Assembly (NCBI GenBank): GCA_015501605.1
Contig: JADNRZ010000006.1
Coordinates: 2,046,001-2,110,000, forward strand
Length of the DNA stretch: 64,000 nucleotides
Source: Panaeolus papilionaceus
Lineage: Eukaryota; Basidiomycota; Agaricomycetes; Agaricales
Direction: 5' to 3'
Positions 58,785-64,000 of the stretch are shown one piece after another (position 1 is the stretch's first letter; every line of letters begins with the position of its first letter). The position numbers and the translations under genes are program-made. The notes under the pieces are model-generated. The model was given only the letters and a program-made list of their open reading frames with translations, was not told the DNA's origin and searched no databases.

Positions 58785-59076
58785 TCACCCAAGCTGAATA
58801 TCTAAGGTAGCCATCGTTTGTTCCACTTGGCGAAGGGCATCTGCTGTAACTTTTAGTTGCTGAACGAGATCTCTTTTTTTCTCTAGGTGCTGTGCACGTA
58901 TTGTTTGGGCGGCAGAGAGTAATCCGGTAACGTCCTCCTCGCTTCGCAAATGGAATGGCTTGCACTGTGATCATAAAAGTAAGGGATAGAAATGGATTCC
59001 AGATATTGATATTCACCAGTGATTGATTGGTGAGGCTGTCATCGAGGACGGTGCTTACATGGGGGCTATTCTCCAT
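58785..59076 (-). CDS. Small coiled-coil protein, 79 aa
   Basis: Two exons, 59076-59017 and 58964-58785, with a 52-nt GT-AG intron. The unspliced frame is different and less protein-like. The spliced product starts MENSPHVSTVLDDSLTNQSL and continues as a charged heptad-like helix (SAAQTIRAQHLEKKRDLVQQ, then ALRQVEQTMATLD). It would form a coiled coil of about 45 residues. It lies between the JmjC gene and the DUF6532 gene on the same strand. No family recognised. A further upstream exon cannot be ruled out. Confidence 0.55.
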
Positions 59077-59520
59077 GTTAAGTGGAAATGATCTATACAA
59101 GCAATCTGTAAAACGATAGTTAGCTTTTTAAACCCCATAAAAATGATGGTACATGCGATATTATATACAACACTTTCTTAAATGTGTGGTAGTACAACTT
59201 GAAGGGTGTCAGCAAAGAAGACTCGGACGCATGCAAAGATTATGTATGGATGAGTTCAAGTTGAAGAATCGAAGTGATGATGATCGTTCATTCAACAAAA
59301 AGAGTCACATGACTGATCAATCATCGTTTACCAATTTTATCTATGACAAGGCGCCTGATAGTAATTCAAAAATATCATCGTCGGTATCTCTATGTTAATT
59401 TGGTATATATTATGACAATAAGTATGAATGAATTATTTATATTAAGAGGTGCGCTTTTTTTTGCGCTGCCTTGGCCCATCGAAATCCTTGTCTGCATCAA
59501 ATTCCAATTAAGTTGTAAGT
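59077..59520. other. Intergenic
   Basis: Between the JmjC stop and the small coiled-coil gene. AT-rich with short open frames only. Confidence 0.35.
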
Positions 59521-62500
59521 TTAAGGTCTGTGTTGATAGAGTTCCAAAACCGCACCTGTCATCGTAAATATGTCTAATTCATCCCATGCTGATAATGTAT
59601 CCAAATCCAAGAGTAAATCAAGCTCAGCATCGCTCTTCCCTAAAGACATAATCTGCGGCAGATCTATAATATTTGGGTGAGACATTTGGAGACATATAAT
59701 GCAAGATAGCCTACCTTTTACCGTGTACAGCCCGACATCAGTCCTCCTTTCTGCATGCCATGCACCAGTAAAAATAGGGCCATAGGTGATGCAGTGCGTC
59801 TTCTCCCCATTTTGGGAAATCTCCTTTGTCCGTGCGCAGAAACCTTGATAGACGGAGTTTGGAGTACCATCAACACTGAAGATTTGACGGATATATTCCT
59901 CAAGATGAAGAGGATTACAACCAGGCGCGCTATCAACGCGAGAAACCTTTGCGCAGTGCTGGTAGAAAGCGACGTCTCCCAAGAACTGGCCCACAGCAAC
60001 CAAGATGTCGTCATAGGACTGTTGCTGTGCGCCGGCGACGTTCGCTGGCGTGGTATTAACTTGAATAATGTAGTGGTGATCTAGCCACTGCAGCATAGTA
60101 TAGGCAAGTCCTCGAATATAAGTATATTGCTCTCGTTCTTGCCTTGTGAGTGAACTGTTGTCAAACCCAATATTGTGGGCAGCACAGACATCGTATGCCT
60201 TGAAATCAAAGAGAATCATTGCTAGGCCAATGAGACACGCGATCAGAAGTTCCTGACAACCAGAAGAGGATTCGAGAACCGGAAGATGCTGAAATTCATC
60301 TGCTGTAAACAGTCGATTAGTTGAAAATCGAGGAAAAGGAGATCAAACTTACATTCACGGTGTACCCCTTTTTTGACAAGTCCCATATAGAAAAAGCTGA
60401 GAATGCGTTGCAGAGCCAGCCTCGAAGGGGCGGTGTTGCTATTGGTGATGGCACCATCGGCGTTCAAGCAGTGTACAAGAGCCTTCACAGTGTCAGCCAG
60501 ACAGGTTGTGTTATAGAAATAACCACCTGCAACAATTGTGTGATCGACAGTGATGACGACATGTCGTGTGTTTGGTCTCATAAGACTATCAAACAATATT
60601 GATAAAATTAATACTCTCAGCAATAAGGTTTAGAGAATAAAATACACTCACAGCATGGTACCCTCGGACAGGAGGAACGCCTCATAGGTAAAGAGGTCTG
60701 GACGCGGCACGCTAGCGTCAAAATCTTTCAGCATGTGGACAAATTCCGCAGTATTTTCAACACCTTCCTTCGGCGTTGCGATGATCCACCACTTTGCCCC
60801 GGTGCGGATACGAAGAAAAGTGGCGAAACCATCGTTATCTATGTGTACCCAGTGTACGCCACCCTTTGTTGTAACGAGAGCCCACCTGAGTTTGCTTATG
60901 GGGAACTCTTCGCCTCTCGGACAGTTGAGTTCTCCCATGGACATCCTCCAGCTTACAAGGTCAGATGCGAAGCAACCGTCCTCTAGGGTTGCAGTGGGCA
61001 TCGGAAGGTCCAGTGCATTAAGGATCTTGCCGTTTTCCATGTTCGCGCATTGAAGAACTTGGGCGAGAGTACCAGACTTTAAGCGCTTCGCGAGCGACTT
61101 GGGCCCACATTTGACAGAGTGGTCTTTGAGAAAGATTCTCGTTAGAACTCATACAAGCTGGACAAGCTGAGATAAATTGACTCCGACGCACCATGAATGT
61201 CTACGGGATGATCAACGCGTTGAACCTCTTGCAGAGCAGCCAAGTTAAATGTTCTTTTTCTTCCTGGAATATTCTTGACGACGATGTTCTTCTTCAACTC
61301 TCCCAGTGTGCGTTGAACAAGAGCAATGTCATGGATATCAGAGTAATCCATTATTGCAAAGGCAGATGTAGCTGGCTCAGCGAGCCAGCGTGGCTGAGGG
61401 ACACCATCTTTCACAACATAGTCACGCTCTACAGCCTCGTGCCACTTGCCAACCCGACGACAAACTAAAGCATCCTATTGGTAGTTTAAGCACTTGAATC
61501 ATGTAATCCCTTGGTAGCGAGAACGTACATGGAAGTCCATTTGGATATCTCGCCGACAGCCATTGATATCAAAAATACGCATGGCGAGATTGTAGTCCTA
61601 GGGAGAGCATCAGAATCCAATGATACGCGAGTCTCCGAGCCTTACTTACTTTTGGAGCAGGTGCAACAGAAAGATTAACATCTTCAGTTATCGCCTGGTA
61701 TCCTACTGTGAGCATATTATGCATACGAAAAAATTGGTGGAAAAAATTACCCAACGTTGCTGTGCTGCCTCTTTGATAGTTGCTAGTTCTCGTTTCAAGA
61801 ACTTGATGGGATCCGCGTAGGCTGGTGGTCCTGAAATTGCCCTTGTCTTCACACTCTGGACAACAGCACGAGTTTGTGGCTTGCGCCCATTTCTCGATTG
61901 TTGAATATTGGGGGGTTTTCTGTGGGTGCTGGTTGGACGGGTGGTCGAAGAAGGCAGCTTGGAACGCAGAGTCCAAACGTTTTTTGTGCTGCTTTTGTCT
62001 TTCCCATCCCCATGCTGCAATCCCTCCTGATTGGTGTCGTCCTCTTCATCATCATCATCGCCTTCGTTGTTGTAGTCCTCTTGTTCGTCGTCGTCGTGCT
62101 CTTCGTCGTCGTCGTGCTCTTCGTCGTCGTCGTGCTCTTCGTCGTCGTCGTGTTCTTGTTCCTCCTCGTCGGCCCCTGTTCCCTCGTCGGCCCCTGTTCC
62201 CTCGTCGTCCCCGTCTTTATTCACGCCTGACCCCTCATTCATATTGTCCGTGTTGCTGTGTTCGGTGCCGTCAAGTCGGTCTTTCTCAACATTTCCACCG
62301 CTGTCATTGTTCTTGCCGTTTCCCTGAACCTCCTGACAACGTCCTTCACTGTCAGGCTGACCCATATCCTCGTCTCTTGTCCCTCCACTGTTGTCCAAAG
62401 TATTTCTCATCACATCCAATCCCTGATTTTCTCCACGATTGTGGGGTGTGTCGGCGTTTATGATTTCCAAGCCAGCTTGTAGAGCGTTATTCAGAATTTC

Positions 62501-64000
62501 GGAATTAACTGCAGTCTGTCAACGCTACTATTCAGAACAGGCCAGGCACGACTAAGTAGAAAAAATACCTCAATGTCATGAAATGGGTCAACGTGCATTT
62601 GTTCGCCAATGAACTGCACTGAATCTCCAGAAGTTGATGCGCCAGGCGCCAAGAGTGCTGGTAACAACCGAAGGTTGATTAGTTTAATACACTGGCAGTT
62701 AGCTAGTCAATTAGAACGACGCACATAAATTAAACCATTGACGAATTTCCGGCGATGACATTGCGAGTTCATCCCAAGGTATTTCTTTTACTAAACTACA
62801 CAACGCATTCTGGAGCAATGCTTCATGGTTGAACACAGAAAAAAAGGCGTTCCAGATGGTCTTCTCCACGCGGAGAAGAATGTCTGGTTTTGTGTTGCCT
62901 AGCTTCAATGAATACTGTAAACAAGAGTCATGTTGAGAGCGATACATTATGTTCAAAGACAAATGCATACCTCAAGTAGCGAATCCCGCTCCCATGTGTA
63001 CTTGTAAATTTGGAATTGGACCAACAGAAAAACAGGTGAAATGAGTACTGCTAGGGTTAGCGGTAGGCGAAAACTTTGCGCTTTGATGATGAGTGGGTCC
63101 TTATCAGACGTTCTAAAAATGGGTCAACGGAAATAAATGGCTGATATAAAAAAATCCTACTCGTCATCCTCAACGCGGGTGAAGGTTTTCAGAGAGAATG
63201 AAAAATCCCAGTCCGGAACCGTTTCATCGAAATGCGCTTCTTGCAGATAGGACAGGTGAATGATCGCAATGTGGAAGTTTGATGCAAATATAGCGTTCTC
63301 TACTGTTTGGTATAGGATCTTGAAGGCGTTTACGTGCAGTGAATATCCAGACTGGGGTGGCAGGGTTCCAGGTACAAGGTGAGAAGCAGTGAGAGACGCG
63401 AGAGCCATCATCTTTTCCTTCCAATGGTTGAGGACTTGAACCCAGTCCTCAATCCGCCTGAGGTACTGTAAAATAAATTCGTCAGCATTCAAGCCCAGTT
63501 CAATATGAATGAATTACATGCCATTCTCTGAGCATATCCCGCGATGATTTTGGCCATGTGCTGGCGCTCATGCGTGATGGGACTCTTTTTCATTGTAGAG
63601 AAATACCATGCAAGGTCGAATAGGCGAAGTATAACGATTAGCGAGCAGCGCTTGTCGCGAACCGGCTTCCGTGCGTCAGTTACGTTTGCTCCCTGGTTCA
63701 CAATGTTGTTTCTATCTTTTAGCAAGTCCTGCAAAGCTCGAGATCTATAGTCAATGGAAGGGGTGTTGATGAGGAGCGCTTCATAGCGTTTTATGGACTG
63801 AGAAAGTCCCTGTATACGGTAAGCCGGTCGCATATTAGCTTTGAAGCTTGGAATGAATCGGCGAGGGTAAGTATTACTCACCGACAGATTGGCCTGTGTG
63901 GCGCTATATAGTTCAGAGCCATTTCCTCTGGACCACGAATCACTCAACCAGGGGTAACACCCGATCGACTGAAAAGCCTCGCAAAAGGTCTGCGGCATAC
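59521..64000 (-). CDS. JmjC-domain protein, 5' end outside the window (about 1,240 residues visible)
   Basis: Fourteen exons proposed on the minus strand: edge-63882, 63809-63522, 63465-63161, 63112-62971, 62914-62725, 62657-62569, 62515-61751, 61694-61650, 61597-61529, 61474-61192, 61123-60652, 60585-60353, 60302-59715 and 59663-59521. Intron 63466-63521 has a GC donor (GCATGT). The visible N-terminal part is helical and unidentified. Residues about 380-630 form an acidic, repeat-bearing linker. The C-terminal part has a JmjC fold signature: WVHIDNDGFATF with the HxD iron ligands, GAKWWIIATPK, and RHVVITVDH with the distal His followed by GGYFY. JmjC enzymes are Fe(II)/2-oxoglutarate oxygenases acting on histones or other proteins. 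The target here is unknown. Fungal-specific expansions of such genes exist in mushrooms. Confidence 0.8.
62083..62154. repeat. 18-bp tandem repeat, four units
   Basis: Four units of CTTCGTCGTCGTCGTGCT on the + strand, with a change at the start of the first and at the end of the last. Read on the - strand they encode EHDDDE-type repeats in the JmjC protein linker. Near-identity at nucleotide level shows recent slippage. Confidence 0.85.

Noticed and set aside
61825..62463. 212-codon + strand frame rich in Arg/Leu
   Set aside because: It is the antisense shadow of the acidic repeat linker of the JmjC gene.
1..64000. CRISPR arrays, operons, bacterial ribosome sites, tRNA or rRNA genes
   Set aside because: The sequence is eukaryotic; no direct repeat array, no rRNA and no convincing tRNA cloverleaf was recognised by eye, though a tRNA scan was not possible.

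Overview
The window looks like nuclear DNA of a mushroom-forming basidiomycete (Agaricomycetes, probably Agaricales). The genes are split by many short GT-AG introns, mostly 46-90 nt. They include protein families typical of that group: Agaricomycete F-box proteins, a large family whose Trp codon is cut by an intron, a DUF6532 protein, fungal kinase-like proteins, and a fungal adenylate cyclase with Ras-association, leucine-rich repeat, PP2C-like and cyclase parts. All exon borders were inferred by eye from splice signals and reading-frame continuity.

Layout. 0-7.5 kb: the 3' end of an ARF-fusion paralogue, a 995-residue Pro/Arg-rich protein, and a complete ARF-like GTPase fused to a second domain. 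7.8-14.5 kb: two tandem members of a fungal family with a W-splitting intron, a wax-synthase-like membrane acyltransferase, and a broken third family member. 14.6-20 kb: an F-box protein, the ER SNARE USE1, and another W-intron family member. 20.6-23.8 kb: two tandem AIG1/GIMAP-like GTPase genes, one with a nonsense codon at position 4 and one clearly dead. 24.2-29.2 kb: the splicing factor SQS1 (R3H plus G-patch) and a further W-intron family member. 29.35-30.02 kb: a near-perfect foldback (long inverted repeat) element with TA target duplications. 30.4-32 kb: a siderophore-type N-acyltransferase. 34.7-41.2 kb: adenylate cyclase. 42-51 kb: two paralogous PC-esterase-like genes flanking a kinase-like gene and a possible kinase-less relative. 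51.4-53 kb: a securin-like candidate. 54-64 kb: a small Gly/Ala protein, a DUF6532 protein, a 79-residue coiled-coil protein and a large JmjC-domain protein that runs off the right edge.

Housekeeping genes (USE1, SQS1, adenylate cyclase, perhaps securin) alternate with fast-evolving, duplicated lineage-specific families. The clearest oddities are the foldback element, the dying GTPase pair, the ARF fusion with a degenerate switch II, and the JmjC / coiled-coil / DUF6532 gene block with acidic repeat tracts.
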